Below, in pieces: positions 23,481-33,160 of a stretch of 64,000 nucleotides of DNA (position 1 is the first letter of the stretch; every line of letters begins with the position of its first letter). Location of the stretch: the NCBI RefSeq assembly GCF_037076455.1, contig NZ_AP028679.1, forward strand, positions 4,107,501-4,171,500, written 5' to 3'. The notes beneath the pieces were generated by a model that searched no databases, was not told where the DNA came from, and saw only the letters and a list, made by a program, of their open reading frames with translations. Origin of the DNA: Desulfoferula mesophila (lineage in GTDB: Bacteria > Desulfobacterota > Desulfarculia > Desulfarculales > Desulfarculaceae). A program made the translations under genes and the position numbers.

Positions 23481-24847
23481 ACCGCCCCCGAGCGGCGGTG
23501 ATCGGCCTGGACTGCCTGGAGCCCTCCCTGGTCTTCGAGCGCTTCGCGGGCCGCCTGCCCCACCTGGAAGAGCTGATGAACCGGGGCCGCTGGGGGAGGC
23601 TGGCCAGCACCATCCCGCCCATCACCGTGCCCGCCTGGATGTGCATGGCCACCGGCCAGGATCCCGGCCAGCTGGGCGTCTACGGCTTCCGCAACCGCCG
23701 CGAGCCCTCCTACGGCCCCCTGGCCACCGCCTCCGCCCAATGGGTGCAAGCGCCGCGCCTGTGGGATCTGGCCACCGCCGCCGGGCTCACCTCGGTGGTG
23801 CTGGGCTGGCCCCTCACCTACCCCGCCGCCCCGCTCAAGGGGGCCATGGTCAGCGGGCCGCTGACCCCCGAAGGGGCCGTGGACGGGGTGTGGCCCCCCA
23901 GCCTGGCCCCCCGCCTGAGCCGTTGGGCCGGGGGTGAGTACCTCTACGACGTCAAGGAGTTCCGCACCGCCCCCCGCGAGGAGCTTTTCGCCCGGCTGGA
24001 GCAGATGGCCCGGCGACGCTTCGCCGTGGCCCGGGGCCTCTACCGCCTGTACGAGCCCGACCTGTTCATGATGGTGGAGATGTCCTCGGACCGCTTGCAG
24101 CACGCCTTTTGGGCCGAGCCAACGCGCCTGGCCGAGCACTACCAACTGCTGGACTCCCTGGTGGGCGAGCTGCTGGCCTGCCTGGAGCCGGACACGCTGG
24201 TGCTGGTGGTCAGCGACCACGGGGCCCGGCCCCTGGAGGGCGGCCTGGCCCTGAACCAGTGGCTGCGCCGCCAGGGCTACCTCAAGCTCAAGCGCCCGCC
24301 GGAGGGCCCCGCCCCCCTGAGCCCGGAGATGGTGGATTGGCCCCGCACCCAGGCCTGGGCCGACGGCGGCTACTATGGGCGGGTCTACCTGAACCTGGCC
24401 GGGCGCGAGCCCTCGGGCGCGGTGCCGCCGGGCGAGGCCCCGGAGCTGCTGGCCCGCCTGAGCGCCGAGCTCATGGCCCTGGCCGGGCCGGACGGCCGCC
24501 CCCTGGGCAACCGGGTGTACCGGCCCGGGGAAATCTACCTCGAGACCAGGGGCCTGCCCCCGGAGCTGATCGTCTATCCCGGCGACCTGGGCTGGCGGGC
24601 CCTGGCCACGGTGTGGCCCACCGAAGAGCCCCTGTTCACCGCGGGCAACGACACCGGCCCGGACGGGGCCAACCACGCCGCCCATGGGATGCTCATCGCC
24701 GCCCCGGCCGCCAAAGGCCGCCTGGACCAAGCGGGGCGGGAAGTCAGCGGGGCCCGCTTGTACGACGTCTTCGAGAGCCTGCGCGGCCACCTGGAGCTGC
24801 CTCCGGGCCGATCCGGACCGGGACTGGCGTGGGACTGGCTGAAATAA
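23477..24847 (+). CDS. Alkaline phosphatase superfamily hydrolase (phosphodiesterase/nucleotide pyrophosphatase type)
   Basis: The 456-residue soluble enzyme keeps the two-metal site of the superfamily: D12 in GLDCLE, nucleophile T50 in PITVPAW, D205 and H209 in SSDRLQH, D247 and H248 in VSDHG, and the C-terminal histidine in NHAAHG (about H400/H403). It should hydrolyse a phosphodiester or related ester, but the substrate is unknown. Coupled translation with the M48 protease suggests a joint envelope role. Compare the degenerate relative at 27129-28487. Confidence 0.8.
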   Translation: MNRPRAAVIGLDCLEPSLVFERFAGRLPHLEELMNRGRWGRLASTIPPITVPAWMCMATGQDPGQLGVYGFRNRREPSYGPLATASAQWVQAPRLWDLATAAGLTSVVLGWPLTYPAAPLKGAMVSGPLTPEGAVDGVWPPSLAPRLSRWAGGEYLYDVKEFRTAPREELFARLEQMARRRFAVARGLYRLYEPDLFMMVEMSSDRLQHAFWAEPTRLAEHYQLLDSLVGELLACLEPDTLVLVVSDHGARPLEGGLALNQWLRRQGYLKLKRPPEGPAPLSPEMVDWPRTQAWADGGYYGRVYLNLAGREPSGAVPPGEAPELLARLSAELMALAGPDGRPLGNRVYRPGEIYLETRGLPPELIVYPGDLGWRALATVWPTEEPLFTAGNDTGPDGANHAAHGMLIAAPAAKGRLDQAGREVSGARLYDVFESLRGHLELPPGRSGPGLAWDWLK

Positions 24848-24992
24848 CTGAATGATTTTTGCCTCAAAAAATTTTGCTTTCCGCCGCTCGGGGCGCGTAT
24901 CGTTGTTATATAGGGACAGGAACCAAGGTAAACCGCGCCCACGGGCCTTCCCGGGGGCGCCTGAAACGAAAAGACTGTGGAGGTATTGAGAT

Positions 24993-25697
24993 ATGCGAAA
25001 ACACACCAGCGCCCTCACCTGCCTGTTGGCCAGCTTGACCCTGCTCGTGGCCCTGGCGGTGGTTCCGGCCTTTGCCGGCGAAAAAGACACCGCGGTCCTG
25101 AAGGTGGACGAGGCTTCGGTGGTGGTCCAGAAGATGATGGGCACCGAGGATAAAGGCGTGGCCCGCGACCTGCTAAAGAAGGCTAAGGCCGTGGGCATCT
25201 TCCCCGGCGTGTTCAAGGCCGGCTTCATCCTGGGCGGCGAGGGCGGCACGGGCGTGATCCTGGCCCGCAACGCCAAGGGCGCCTGGAGCGGACCCGCCTT
25301 CTATACCATTGCCGGTGCCAGCGTGGGCCTGCAGATCGGCGCTTCCTCCACCGACTTCATGATGATGATCATGACCGACAACGGCCTTAAGGGCATCCTC
25401 AAGGGCCATGCCAAGCTGGGCGGCGACGCCAGCGTGGCCGCCGGTCCCCTGGGCCGCTCCGCCAGTGGCGGCAGCAACTTCGCGGGCAAGGACAGCGACA
25501 TCTACTCCTACTCCATGAGCGCCGGCGCCTTTGCCGGGGTTTCCCTGAACGGCGCGGGCCTGGAGTTCGACCAGAAGCGCAGCGACGCCTACTATGGCAA
25601 GGTCTACACCCCCGAGCAGATCCTGGTGCAGCACAAGGCCATGGCTCCCGGCTCGGCTCAGAAGCTCATCGCCGAGCTGAACAAGTACGCCAAGTAA
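24993..25697 (+). CDS. Exported SYLF/Ysc84 domain protein
   Basis: The 234-residue protein has a signal peptide (residues 1-28, ending AFA-G) and a SYLF (Ysc84 actin-binding-like) domain with the typical ARDLLKKAKAVGIFPGVFKAGF, GGEGGTGVIL, FYTIAGASVGLQIGASSTD and GAFAGVSLNGAGLEFDQ segments. The domain binds lipids; in bacteria these are periplasmic or outer-membrane associated proteins of unclear function. A strong terminator follows, so it is a single-gene unit. Confidence 0.88.
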   Translation: MRKHTSALTCLLASLTLLVALAVVPAFAGEKDTAVLKVDEASVVVQKMMGTEDKGVARDLLKKAKAVGIFPGVFKAGFILGGEGGTGVILARNAKGAWSGPAFYTIAGASVGLQIGASSTDFMMMIMTDNGLKGILKGHAKLGGDASVAAGPLGRSASGGSNFAGKDSDIYSYSMSAGAFAGVSLNGAGLEFDQKRSDAYYGKVYTPEQILVQHKAMAPGSAQKLIAELNKYAK

Positions 25698-25718
25698 GCC
25701 CGACCCATTCGCAACCAG

Positions 25719-25746
25719 CCCCCGGCCCCGGCCGGGGGTTTTTTAT
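25719..25746 (+). terminator. Rho-independent terminator after SYLF gene
   Basis: A 9-bp stem CCCCCGGCC/GGCCGGGGG (25719-25727 with 25730-25738) runs into TTTTTTATT. Confidence 0.85.
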
Positions 25747-25770
25747 TGGGTTGGGAGCCGAAGGCTCTTG

Positions 25771-25800
25771 CAGGTTGGGTAGAGCGCAGCGAAACCCAAC
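25771..25800. repeat. AGGTTGGGTAG-type hairpin repeat
   Basis: GTTGGGT (25774-25780) pairs with ACCCAAC (25794-25800). An inverted, related copy lies at 26261-26305 and a third at 42997-43035. The three enclose or adjoin the other repeat types in the two gene-free clusters. Confidence 0.55.
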
Positions 25801-25934
25801 ATCTCGGCGGGTGGCCCGGACAGCTCGGCTGTCTGGGCCGCGAGGCCCTGGACCGAGCGGCAAGAGGTGCGATGACAAGGCCGCCCGGGTAGGGGCGGAG
25901 TTTATCCCCGCCCTTTTACTTTCAGGCATAGTCC

Positions 25935-26137
25935 GTCATCGCGAGGAGCATCCCGGCAAGGGATGCAACGCGGCGAGCTTCGCTTTCCTCCAGGTGGGAC
26001 GGCCCGTGGCTTGGCGGGCGGGTTGGCCTGGTCCTTCACACCTCGGCATGACGATGGGAAACGGAAGATTGCCGCGTCGCGGCGGGAAAGCCGCCCTTTC
26101 CATGCCGACCCATCTCACCGCCGCTCCTCGCAATGAC
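25935..26137. repeat. GTCATTGCGAGG-type element with terminal inverted repeats
   Basis: 15-nt ends (25935-25949 and 26123-26137) are inverted copies with one mismatch (GTCATCGCGAGGAGC versus GTCATTGCGAGGAGC). Interior pieces (26040-26075) carry related words. Sequences of this kind are familiar dispersed repeats in many Gram-negative genomes. The gap 25747-26481 contains no convincing gene. Confidence 0.55.
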
Positions 26138-26260
26138 AACTATTGACTGGAGGCTGGCGACAAAAGAGAGGCGCGGCACTCGGGCGGGGGAGGCGGGGCG
26201 GAAGCTCGCTCTGCGGGCTGAGATTGCTTCGTCGCGGCAAGGCTGCAGCTCGCAACGGCA

Positions 26261-26305
26261 ATAGGCTTTGTTGGGTTTCGGGCTGGGCCCTCTACCCAAC
26301 CTACG
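26261..26305. repeat. AGGTTGGGTAG-type hairpin repeat, inverted copy
   Basis: GTTGGGT (26270-26276) and ACCCAAC (26294-26300) form a hairpin; the element is in opposite orientation to 25771-25800. Confidence 0.5.
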
Positions 26306-26344
26306 CTAATGCTTGGATTGCGCCAGGGACGGTGCATTTCCCAG

Positions 26345-26466
26345 CGGCACAGCCAGGGGTTCGTGGGGCAGGCGTCCGGCGAGCGCAGACCGCAGGCGTA
26401 TCGCCAATACGCCGAGGTCTAAGCGATACCGGCAACACCGCCCACGGGCGCCTGGCGCAGCCGCCG
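26345..26466 (+). repeat. Dispersed palindromic repeat, copy B
   Basis: The central dyad is GGCGTAT/ATACGCC (around 26395-26414) and the right end CTGGCGCAGCCG. The right end lies 15 nt from the stop codon (26482) of the minus-strand APS-kinase-like gene. Confidence 0.75.
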
Positions 26467-26481
26467 TAGCCGCCAAGCCGC

Positions 26482-27132
26482 CTAGAGGTAACCCAGATCC
26501 TTGAGCTGCTCGGTCAGCTTGGCCTCTTCCTCGGGCGTGTAGGCTCCCCCCTCGCCCTGGCTCGGGGCCTGGGGCTGCGGGGCCGCTCGTTCTCCGGCGG
26601 GGGGAATCAGGCGGGCCGCTTCCAGGTAGGCCAGAATCTTGTCCAGACTCTCCCGGGGGCTCTCCTGGCCGGTGAGGCAGCGCACCTCCGGGTCTTCGGG
26701 CGGCTCCCAGGGGCCGCCCAGGCCGCTGAACTCCCTGCCCCCGTCGCGCTCCAGGGCCTGTTGGTACACTCCCCCCGCGTCGCGGTTGATGAGCTGCTCC
26801 AGGGGGCAGTCCAAAAACACCTCCACGTATTGGCCCAGCTCGGCGCGCAGCTCGCGGCGGGTGGCGGCCAGGGGGGCGAGGGCGCTGACCACGCAGGCGG
26901 CTCCGGCCCGGTTGACCAGGCCGGCGGCCCAGGCGGCGCGCAGGTTGGCGGTGTGGTGGTCTTGGGGGCTTAGTCCCAGCTCCGGGCCCAGGCGGGCCCG
27001 GGCCTCGCCGCCATCCAGGTGGGCGGCGGCCACCCCGCGCCGGGCCAGCTCACCCACCAGCAGGCGGCCCAGGGTGGTCTTGCCCGCGCAGGACAGGCCG
27101 GTGAGCCAGACGGTGAAACCGTCCGGGATCAT
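26482..27132 (-). CDS. APS-kinase-like protein with a transplanted C-terminal tail
   Basis: The 216-residue protein has the P-loop of adenylylsulfate kinases (GLSCAGKTT, residues 12-20) and follows the CysC order: LDGGEARARLG where CysC has DGDNVRHGL, GLSPQDHHTANLR for FSPEDREENIRR, VVSALAPL, EVFLDCPLEQLINRDAGGVYQQA. Several substrate-contact positions differ, so phosphorylation of APS is not assured. After a Pro-rich linker the C-terminus ends EEEAKLTEQLKDLGYL, a tail normally found at the end of alkaline-phosphatase-superfamily proteins, such as the type encoded by the overlapping upstream gene. The 4-nt overlap couples the two. Confidence 0.7.
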   Translation of the reverse strand: MIPDGFTVWLTGLSCAGKTTLGRLLVGELARRGVAAAHLDGGEARARLGPELGLSPQDHHTANLRAAWAAGLVNRAGAACVVSALAPLAATRRELRAELGQYVEVFLDCPLEQLINRDAGGVYQQALERDGGREFSGLGGPWEPPEDPEVRCLTGQESPRESLDKILAYLEAARLIPPAGERAAPQPQAPSQGEGGAYTPEEEAKLTEQLKDLGYL

Positions 27133-28487
27133 AACAGGCTTTGGCCGTCCAGGCTGGGGGGCGCGTTGAGGCCCAGCAGGGCCAGCAGGGTGGGGGCCAA
27201 GTCCTCCAGGCGGTGAGGCTCGGGCTTGAGGCCCTCCTTGATCCCGCTGATGTAGAACAGGGCGTCGTTTCGGCTGGGGCAGCCGGGCCGCTCGGGCTCG
27301 GCCAGCAGGCCGCTCACCCCCAGGTTGGCCTTGAGCTCATAGCCCTGCACCGCCTCCACCACCAGGTCCGGAGCCTTGGCCAGCTGCGGCCCGGAGTAAA
27401 GCTCCTCGCGGCGGTGCACCTTGGCCACCAGGGGCTCGCCGGTCTCGGGGTGCTCCAGGCCGCTGAGGCGGTGGATCAGCTCCTCGCGCAGGTCCTCGTA
27501 GGGCCGGCCCTGGGCCACGCTGCCCTTTTGCTCCCGCCCCTCCAGGTTCAGATAGACCCGGCCGGGAATGAGGCTGTAGGCCTTGCTGTCGCCGTGCAGG
27601 TTCTTGAGCTCCTTCTTGCCCTTGCCGAACAAGAGGTAGCCGTTGGCCTCCAGCCACTGGTTCAGATACACCGAGCCCCGGCAGCGGGTCGTGCCGTAGC
27701 CGCTCACCAGCACCAGGGGGCAGGAGGGGGGAAGCAGCTCGGTGAGCTCGCCCAGATAGCCGTCCAGAAGGCGATAGAACGCGGCCATACGCTGGCCCCG
27801 GTTCTCGCCGCCCTGCTCCCAGGCGTCCCAGAACAACCGGTTGATGTGGTCCGTGCCGGTGAGGTGCAGCTGGAAAAACTCCCAGTCGTCCTCGCGCATG
27901 AGCTGGAAGGCGGCCTTGAAGCGGCGGCTCATGGCCTCGCCCAGCTCGGCCAGGAAGAAGTCCATCTCCTCGGCGGCCAGGCCCACGTCGGCCTCGATGC
28001 GGTAATCCATCTCCATGAGCCGGGGGGCCAGCTCCACCGGGTAGGTGGCCTGGGACAGGTCGGGGCTCAAAAACCCGCTGACCATGAAGCCGTTGACCTT
28101 CTTGGGGGGGAAGGTCATGGGCACGTTCATCACCCCCACCTTGACTCCGCCCCGGCCCAGAGTCTCCCACAGGGTGGGGGCCTTGATGTCCATGGAGGAG
28201 GGGATGATCACCGAGAAGGGGTCCGGGTGGCGCTCCACCAGGCCGAACACCCCGTGCTTGCCCGGATTCACCCCGGTCATGTAGTTGGTCCAGGCCACGG
28301 TGGGAACCGTGGGCAGGGTGGAGGTCAGCCCGGCGCTGGCCCCCTGGGCCAGGATGTGCCCCAGGTTGGGCATCAGGCCGCCACCTCCGGCCTTTTGGGC
28401 GAAGGGCAGGCTGATCCCATCCATGGACAAAACGAAAATACGCTTTTTCTGCGGTTCGCGGCTGAAAAGGCGTTTGAGTATACTCAC
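27129..28487 (-). CDS. Phosphodiesterase-like AlkP-superfamily protein with degenerate metal site
   Basis: The 452-residue protein shares the fold landmarks of the superfamily (FVLSMDGIS with D23, [21 protein letters not shown]). Yet the metal motifs are altered: DRxxH reads D213-H214-I-N-R217, the VSDHG motif reads VSGYG (G263, Y264), and the C-terminal histidine motif reads PSRND (405-408). The active relative at 23477-24847 keeps all these ligands. Catalysis by the normal two-metal route is therefore doubtful. It ends right after the DGQSLL motif without the usual GYL tail, which instead ends the next gene. No signal peptide is visible. Confidence 0.7.
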   Translation of the reverse strand: MSILKRLFSREPQKKRIFVLSMDGISLPFAQKAGGGGLMPNLGHILAQGASAGLTSTLPTVPTVAWTNYMTGVNPGKHGVFGLVERHPDPFSVIIPSSMDIKAPTLWETLGRGGVKVGVMNVPMTFPPKKVNGFMVSGFLSPDLSQATYPVELAPRLMEMDYRIEADVGLAAEEMDFFLAELGEAMSRRFKAAFQLMREDDWEFFQLHLTGTDHINRLFWDAWEQGGENRGQRMAAFYRLLDGYLGELTELLPPSCPLVLVSGYGTTRCRGSVYLNQWLEANGYLLFGKGKKELKNLHGDSKAYSLIPGRVYLNLEGREQKGSVAQGRPYEDLREELIHRLSGLEHPETGEPLVAKVHRREELYSGPQLAKAPDLVVEAVQGYELKANLGVSGLLAEPERPGCPSRNDALFYISGIKEGLKPEPHRLEDLAPTLLALLGLNAPPSLDGQSLL

Positions 28488-28603
28488 TTAACTCCCCTAT
28501 TCGCCAAGGGAAAATCCTTCCCAACTCTAGCCGGGCCTCCGCGGGGTGTCAAGTGGCTTGCCCCCCGCGCCCCGCGGCGGCGGGCCCCACGACGTCGCCG
28601 GCC

Positions 28604-28631
28604 TTGACTTGGGCCAGGGGTGTGGTAGAAA
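28604..28631 (+). promoter_or_regulatory. Probable promoter of ileS-lspA-lgt-gcvH
   Basis: TTGACT (28604-28609), a 16-nt spacer and TAGAAA (28626-28631) lie 45 nt before the ileS start. Confidence 0.5.
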
Positions 28632-28675
28632 TTCGAACTCTTAAAGGTAGTTTACGTCACACCGGGGTATGCCGC

Positions 28676-31474
28676 ATGGACTACAAAAAGACCCTAAATC
28701 TCCCCAGCACCAAGTTTCCCATGAAGGCCAACCTTCCCCAGCGGGAGCCGGAGATGCTCAAGCGCTGGGAAGAGGAAGGGCTCTACCAACAGCTTCGCCA
28801 ACAGGCGAAGGGCCGTCAGAAGTATATTTTGCACGACGGCCCGCCCTATGCCAACGGAAACATCCACATGGGCACCGCCTTCAACAAGGTGCTCAAGGAC
28901 ATCATCGTCAAGTCCCGCCAGATGAGCGGCAAGGACGCGGTGTACGTGCCGGGCTGGGACTGCCACGGGCTGCCCATCGAGCACGAGGTGGACAAGAAGC
29001 TGGGCGGCAAGAAGGCCCAGATGGGCCAGTTGGCGGTGCGCAAGGCCTGCCGGGCCTACGCCAAGAAGTTCATCGACACCCAGCGCAAGGAGTTCATGCG
29101 CCTGGGGGTCTTGGGCGACTGGTTCCACCCCTACCTGACCATGAGCTACGACTACGAGGCGGTCACCGCCGGCGAGCTGGCCAAGTTCTACGAGCTGGGC
29201 GGGGTGTATCACTCCAAGAAGCCCATCTACTGGTGCAATTCCTGCCAGACCGCCCTGGCCGAGGCCGAGGTGGAATACGCCGAGCACACCAGCCCCAGCA
29301 TCTACGTGGCCTTCCCGGTCACCGACGACCTGGGGGCCAAGTACCCCGAGTTGGCCGGCAAGCCGGTGTACCTGGTGATCTGGACCACCACCCCCTGGAC
29401 CATCCCGGCCAACCTGGCCGTGGCCGCCAACCCCGAGCTGGACTACGTGGCGGTGGAGCACCAGGGCAAGGTCTACATCCTGGCCGAGCGCCTGGCGGCC
29501 ATAAACATGGACGCCTTCGGCTTCGACGGCTGGGTTAAGCTGACCGACATCGACCCCCACGACATCGAGGGCCTGAGGGCCAAGCATCCCCTGTACGACC
29601 GCGAGTCGGTGGGCGTGTTGGCCGACTACGTGACCCTGGAGGCGGGCACCGGGCTGGTGCACACCGCGCCGGGCCACGGCCGCGAGGACTACGAGACCGG
29701 CCTCAAATACGGCCTGGAGGCCTACAGCCCGGTCAACGACCAGGGCCGCTTCGAAAACGACGTGGAGTTCTTCGCGGGCCAGGAGGTTTTCGAGGCCAAC
29801 GCCTCGGTGCTGGCCAAGCTCAGCGAGGTGGGGGCCCTGTTGGCCACCGAAAAAATCAGCCACTCCTACCCCCACTGCTGGCGCTGCAAGAGCCCGGTGA
29901 TCTTCAGGGCCACGGCCCAGTGGTTCATCTCCATGGAGGAAAACGACCTTAGAAAGCGCACCCTGGAAGCGATCCAGAACCAGATCAACTTCGTGCCCCG
30001 CTGGGGCCGGGAGCGCATCTACGGCATGATCGAAAACCGCCCCGACTGGTGCATCAGCCGCCAGCGGGCCTGGGGCGTGCCCATCATCGTGTTCCAGTGC
30101 GCCTCCTGCGGCGAGTACGTGCTCACCCCGGAGATGGCCGCCAAGGTGGTGGCCGCCTTCCGCCAAGAGGGCGCCGACGCCTGGTTCGCCCACGACGCCA
30201 AGGAACTGCTGGGCGATCTGGCGGTGTGCCCCATCTGCGGCCACACCGAGCTGAACAAGGAAAAGGACATCCTGGACGTGTGGTTCGACTCGGGCACCAG
30301 CCAGGCGGCGGTGCTGGAGCCCAACCCAGACCTCACCTGGCCGGCCGACCTGTACCTGGAGGGCAGCGACCAGCACCGCGGCTGGTTCCACAGCTCGCTG
30401 TTGTGCGCCATGGGCACCAAGGGCGAGCCGCCGTACCGCATGGTGCTCACCCACGGCTTCGTGGTCGACGGCGACGGCCGCAAGATGTCCAAGAGCTTGG
30501 GCAACGTGATCCCGCCCCAAAAGGTCATCGACCAGTACGGCGCGGAGATCCTGCGCCTGTGGGTGGCCTCGGAGGACTACACCGACGACATCCGCATCAG
30601 CCCGGACATCCTCAAGCAGTTGGCCGAGGCCTATCGCCGCATCCGCAACACCATGCGCTTCATGATGGGCAACCTGGACGACTTCGACCCCGCCACCGAC
30701 CAGGTGGCCCCGGCGGACATGGGCGAGATGGACCGCCTGATGCTGCACCGGCTGCAGGAGCTCATCGCCCGCTGCCTGGGCGGCTACCAGGAGTTCAACT
30801 TCCACACCGTGTTCCACGGCCTGCACAACTTCTGCGTGGTGGACCTCTCGGGCTTCTACCTGGACGTGATCAAGGACCGCCTGTACACCAGCGCCCCGGC
30901 CGGACCCGAGCGCCGCGGCGCCCAGACGGTGGTGTATCGCCTCTTGGACGCCATGGTGCGCCTGAGCGCGCCCATCATGTCCTTCACCGCCGAGGAGGCC
31001 TGGGAGTACGTGCCCGGGGCCAAGGCGACCCAGCCCAGCGTGCACATGGCCGAGCTGCCCGTGGTGGACGAGGCCCTCATGGACGCCGAGCTGGCCAAGC
31101 GCTGGAAGCGCCTGTTGACGCTTCGCGGCGAGGTGAACAAGGCCCTGGACATCGCCCGCAAGGACAAGCTGGTGGGCAACTCCCTGCAGGCGGTGCTTTC
31201 GCTGACCGCCGACGCCGACACCCTGGAGTTCCTGGGGCAAAACGCAGCGGCCTTCGCCGAGATCACCATGGTCAGCGAGCTGAGGCTGCTGGACGCCGCG
31301 CCCGAGGGCCCCACCCTGGCCAGCGAGGAAATCGAGGGCCTGGTCATTTTGGTGGAGCCCACCGAGGCGTCCAAGTGCCCCCGCTGCTGGATGCACAGCA
31401 AGACCGTGGGCGAGGACACCGAGCATCCCGAGCTGTGCTCCCGCTGCGCGGCGGTGGTGCGGGAGATCGCCTAG
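28676..31474 (+). CDS. ileS: Isoleucyl-tRNA synthetase
   Basis: The 932-residue class I synthetase charges tRNA-Ile. HIGH corresponds to [10 protein letters not shown] (57-66), KMSKS to residues 603-607, and the bacterial C-terminal zinc finger is complete (C901, C904, C921, C924). The editing domain ([13 protein letters not shown]) is present. The ATG at 28676 gives the standard bacterial IleS N-terminus (DYKKTLNLP). Three further genes follow closely, forming the common ileS-lspA lipoprotein arrangement. Confidence 0.97.
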   Translation: MDYKKTLNLPSTKFPMKANLPQREPEMLKRWEEEGLYQQLRQQAKGRQKYILHDGPPYANGNIHMGTAFNKVLKDIIVKSRQMSGKDAVYVPGWDCHGLPIEHEVDKKLGGKKAQMGQLAVRKACRAYAKKFIDTQRKEFMRLGVLGDWFHPYLTMSYDYEAVTAGELAKFYELGGVYHSKKPIYWCNSCQTALAEAEVEYAEHTSPSIYVAFPVTDDLGAKYPELAGKPVYLVIWTTTPWTIPANLAVAANPELDYVAVEHQGKVYILAERLAAINMDAFGFDGWVKLTDIDPHDIEGLRAKHPLYDRESVGVLADYVTLEAGTGLVHTAPGHGREDYETGLKYGLEAYSPVNDQGRFENDVEFFAGQEVFEANASVLAKLSEVGALLATEKISHSYPHCWRCKSPVIFRATAQWFISMEENDLRKRTLEAIQNQINFVPRWGRERIYGMIENRPDWCISRQRAWGVPIIVFQCASCGEYVLTPEMAAKVVAAFRQEGADAWFAHDAKELLGDLAVCPICGHTELNKEKDILDVWFDSGTSQAAVLEPNPDLTWPADLYLEGSDQHRGWFHSSLLCAMGTKGEPPYRMVLTHGFVVDGDGRKMSKSLGNVIPPQKVIDQYGAEILRLWVASEDYTDDIRISPDILKQLAEAYRRIRNTMRFMMGNLDDFDPATDQVAPADMGEMDRLMLHRLQELIARCLGGYQEFNFHTVFHGLHNFCVVDLSGFYLDVIKDRLYTSAPAGPERRGAQTVVYRLLDAMVRLSAPIMSFTAEEAWEYVPGAKATQPSVHMAELPVVDEALMDAELAKRWKRLLTLRGEVNKALDIARKDKLVGNSLQAVLSLTADADTLEFLGQNAAAFAEITMVSELRLLDAAPEGPTLASEEIEGLVILVEPTEASKCPRCWMHSKTVGEDTEHPELCSRCAAVVREIA

Positions 31475-31477
31475 ATC

Positions 31478-31945
31478 GTGTGGCGCCGCCTGGGCAGGCT
31501 GTCCGTCATCGCCCTGGCCGTGGCCGGGGCGGATCAACTGCTCAAGGCGGTGATGGTCCCCTGGTTGCAAGACGGGCCCGTCACGCTGGTCCCCGGCTTC
31601 GCCCGCCTGGTGCTGGCCTACAACACCGGGGCCGCCTTCAGCAGCTTCGCCGGCGTGACCGGGGCCCGCTGGGCCCTGGTGGGGGCCACCCTGGTGGCCC
31701 TGACCGTGGCCGTCTGGGCCGCCGCCGGGCCCCTGGGCCGCCACCGCGGGACCCTGTGGTCCCTGGCGCTCATCTGCGGCGGGGCCCTGGGCAACCTCAT
31801 CGACCGCCTGCGCCTGGGATCGGTGGTGGACTTCGTGGACCTTTATGCGGGAAACTGGCACTGGCCGGTGTTCAACCTGGCCGACACCGCCATCACCGTG
31901 GGCGGCGTGTACCTGGCCTGGACCCTCATCCGGGGCAAGGCCTAA
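31478..31945 (+). CDS. lspA: Lipoprotein signal peptidase II
   Basis: The 155-residue, four-helix membrane aspartic protease removes signal peptides from diacylated prolipoproteins. Conserved blocks are DQLLK near the N-terminus, YNTGAAFS, GALGNLIDRL (first catalytic Asp) and FNLADTAI (second). The GTG start is 3 nt after the ileS stop. Lgt, which acts one step earlier in the same pathway, is encoded next. Confidence 0.93.
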   Translation: MWRRLGRLSVIALAVAGADQLLKAVMVPWLQDGPVTLVPGFARLVLAYNTGAAFSSFAGVTGARWALVGATLVALTVAVWAAAGPLGRHRGTLWSLALICGGALGNLIDRLRLGSVVDFVDLYAGNWHWPVFNLADTAITVGGVYLAWTLIRGKA

Positions 31946-31971
31946 CCGAAGCCTAACTTAGGGAGTCCTCC

Positions 31972-32748
31972 GTGTTCCCCGTCCTGTTCAGCATCGGCCC
32001 CCTGACCCTGCACACCTACGGCGTGCTCCTAGCCCTGGGCGCGGCCCTGGGCCTGTGGCTTTTGACCCACCTGGCCAAAAAGCAGGGCCTGGACCCGGAC
32101 CGGGTGATGAGCCTGTCCTTGTGGCTACTCATCAGCGGCCTGGTGGGCTCGCGCCTGTTGTTCGTCCTCCTGGAGCCCGCCCAGTTCAAGAGCGCCCCCT
32201 GGAGGGTATTGGCCATCTGGGAGGGCGGCCTGGTGTTCTACGGCGGGGTGGCCGCCGCCTTGGTGGTGGGGCTCATCCTCATGCGCCGCTGGCGCCTGCC
32301 GGTGCTCACCCTCCTGGATTGCGCGGCCCCGGCCCTGGCCCTGGGCCAGGCCCTGGGGCGCTTCGGCTGTTTCAGCGCCGGTTGCTGCTACGGCCGGGTC
32401 TGGGAAGGCGGCTGGTGCGCGGTCACCTTCAGCGATCCCCTCACCCTGGCCCCCCGGGATCTGCCCCTGCACCCCACCCAGCTCTACACCGCGGGCGCGC
32501 TGCTCATCATTCTGGGAGTGCTCCTGCTGCTCTGGCGCCACCGGCGTTTCGCGGGGCAGATTTTCTTCGCCTATGGGTTCCTGCACGGCATCGCCAGGGT
32601 TATAATCGAGACGTTTAGAGCCGATTGGCGGGGCGAACCCTTCCTGGGTTTCACCCCCACCGGTTGGTTCGCCCTGGGCCTGGCCGTGGTCAGCGCCGCG
32701 GCCCTGATCTACTTGCAGCGAAAAAACGCCGCCAAACAGGGAGGCTGA
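31972..32748 (+). CDS. lgt: Prolipoprotein diacylglyceryl transferase
   Basis: The 258-residue, seven-helix enzyme adds diacylglycerol to the lipobox cysteine. It has the N-terminal HTYGVLLALG motif, WEGGLVFYGG, the signature GRFGCFSAGCCYG (the cysteine-rich version seen in many Desulfobacterota instead of GRIGNFINGE) and HPTQLY. GTG start, GGGAG 8 nt upstream. Confidence 0.93.
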   Translation: MFPVLFSIGPLTLHTYGVLLALGAALGLWLLTHLAKKQGLDPDRVMSLSLWLLISGLVGSRLLFVLLEPAQFKSAPWRVLAIWEGGLVFYGGVAAALVVGLILMRRWRLPVLTLLDCAAPALALGQALGRFGCFSAGCCYGRVWEGGWCAVTFSDPLTLAPRDLPLHPTQLYTAGALLIILGVLLLLWRHRRFAGQIFFAYGFLHGIARVIIETFRADWRGEPFLGFTPTGWFALGLAVVSAAALIYLQRKNAAKQGG

Positions 32749-32751
32749 GCC

Positions 32752-33132
32752 TTGGATTTCCCCGACGATCTCAAATATCATCCCGAACACATGTGGGTCC
32801 GTCTGGAAGACGGCGACGTGGCCACGGTGGGCATCACCGATTTCGCCCAGGAGCAGTTGGGCACGGTGATCTTCGTGGACCTGCCGGACGCGGAGCAGGA
32901 GATAAGCCAGGGCGAGGAGCTGGGCGCGGTGGAAAGCGCCAAGAGCGTCAGCGACCTCATCAGCCCGGTCACCGGCGTGGTGCTCAGGGTCAACCAGGCC
33001 TTGGAAGACACCCCGGACCTGATCAACCTGGAGCCCTACACCGGGGGCTGGATCGCCAGGGTGAAGCTGGAAGACCCCGCCGAGTTGGACGAACTGATGG
33101 ACGCCGGGGTATACGAGGCCGATCTGGACTAG
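32752..33132 (+). CDS. gcvH: Glycine cleavage system H protein
   Basis: The 126-residue lipoyl carrier protein shows WVRLEDGDVATVGITDFAQEQLG, VIFVDLP and the lipoylation site ESAKSVSDLISP (K near residue 63). It shuttles the aminomethyl group between the P, T and L proteins, none of which is in the window. TTG start, 3 nt after lgt, so its expression is tied to lipoprotein maturation. Confidence 0.9.
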   Translation: MDFPDDLKYHPEHMWVRLEDGDVATVGITDFAQEQLGTVIFVDLPDAEQEISQGEELGAVESAKSVSDLISPVTGVVLRVNQALEDTPDLINLEPYTGGWIARVKLEDPAELDELMDAGVYEADLD

Positions 33133-33160
33133 GACCGCTCCGGGACGGGGCGCTCCGTCC

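Noticed and set aside
28488-28675. T-box or other riboswitch upstream of ileS
   Set aside because: Only 188 nt separate the divergent genes, with no T-box core word and no antiterminator/terminator pair; an ordinary promoter is visible.
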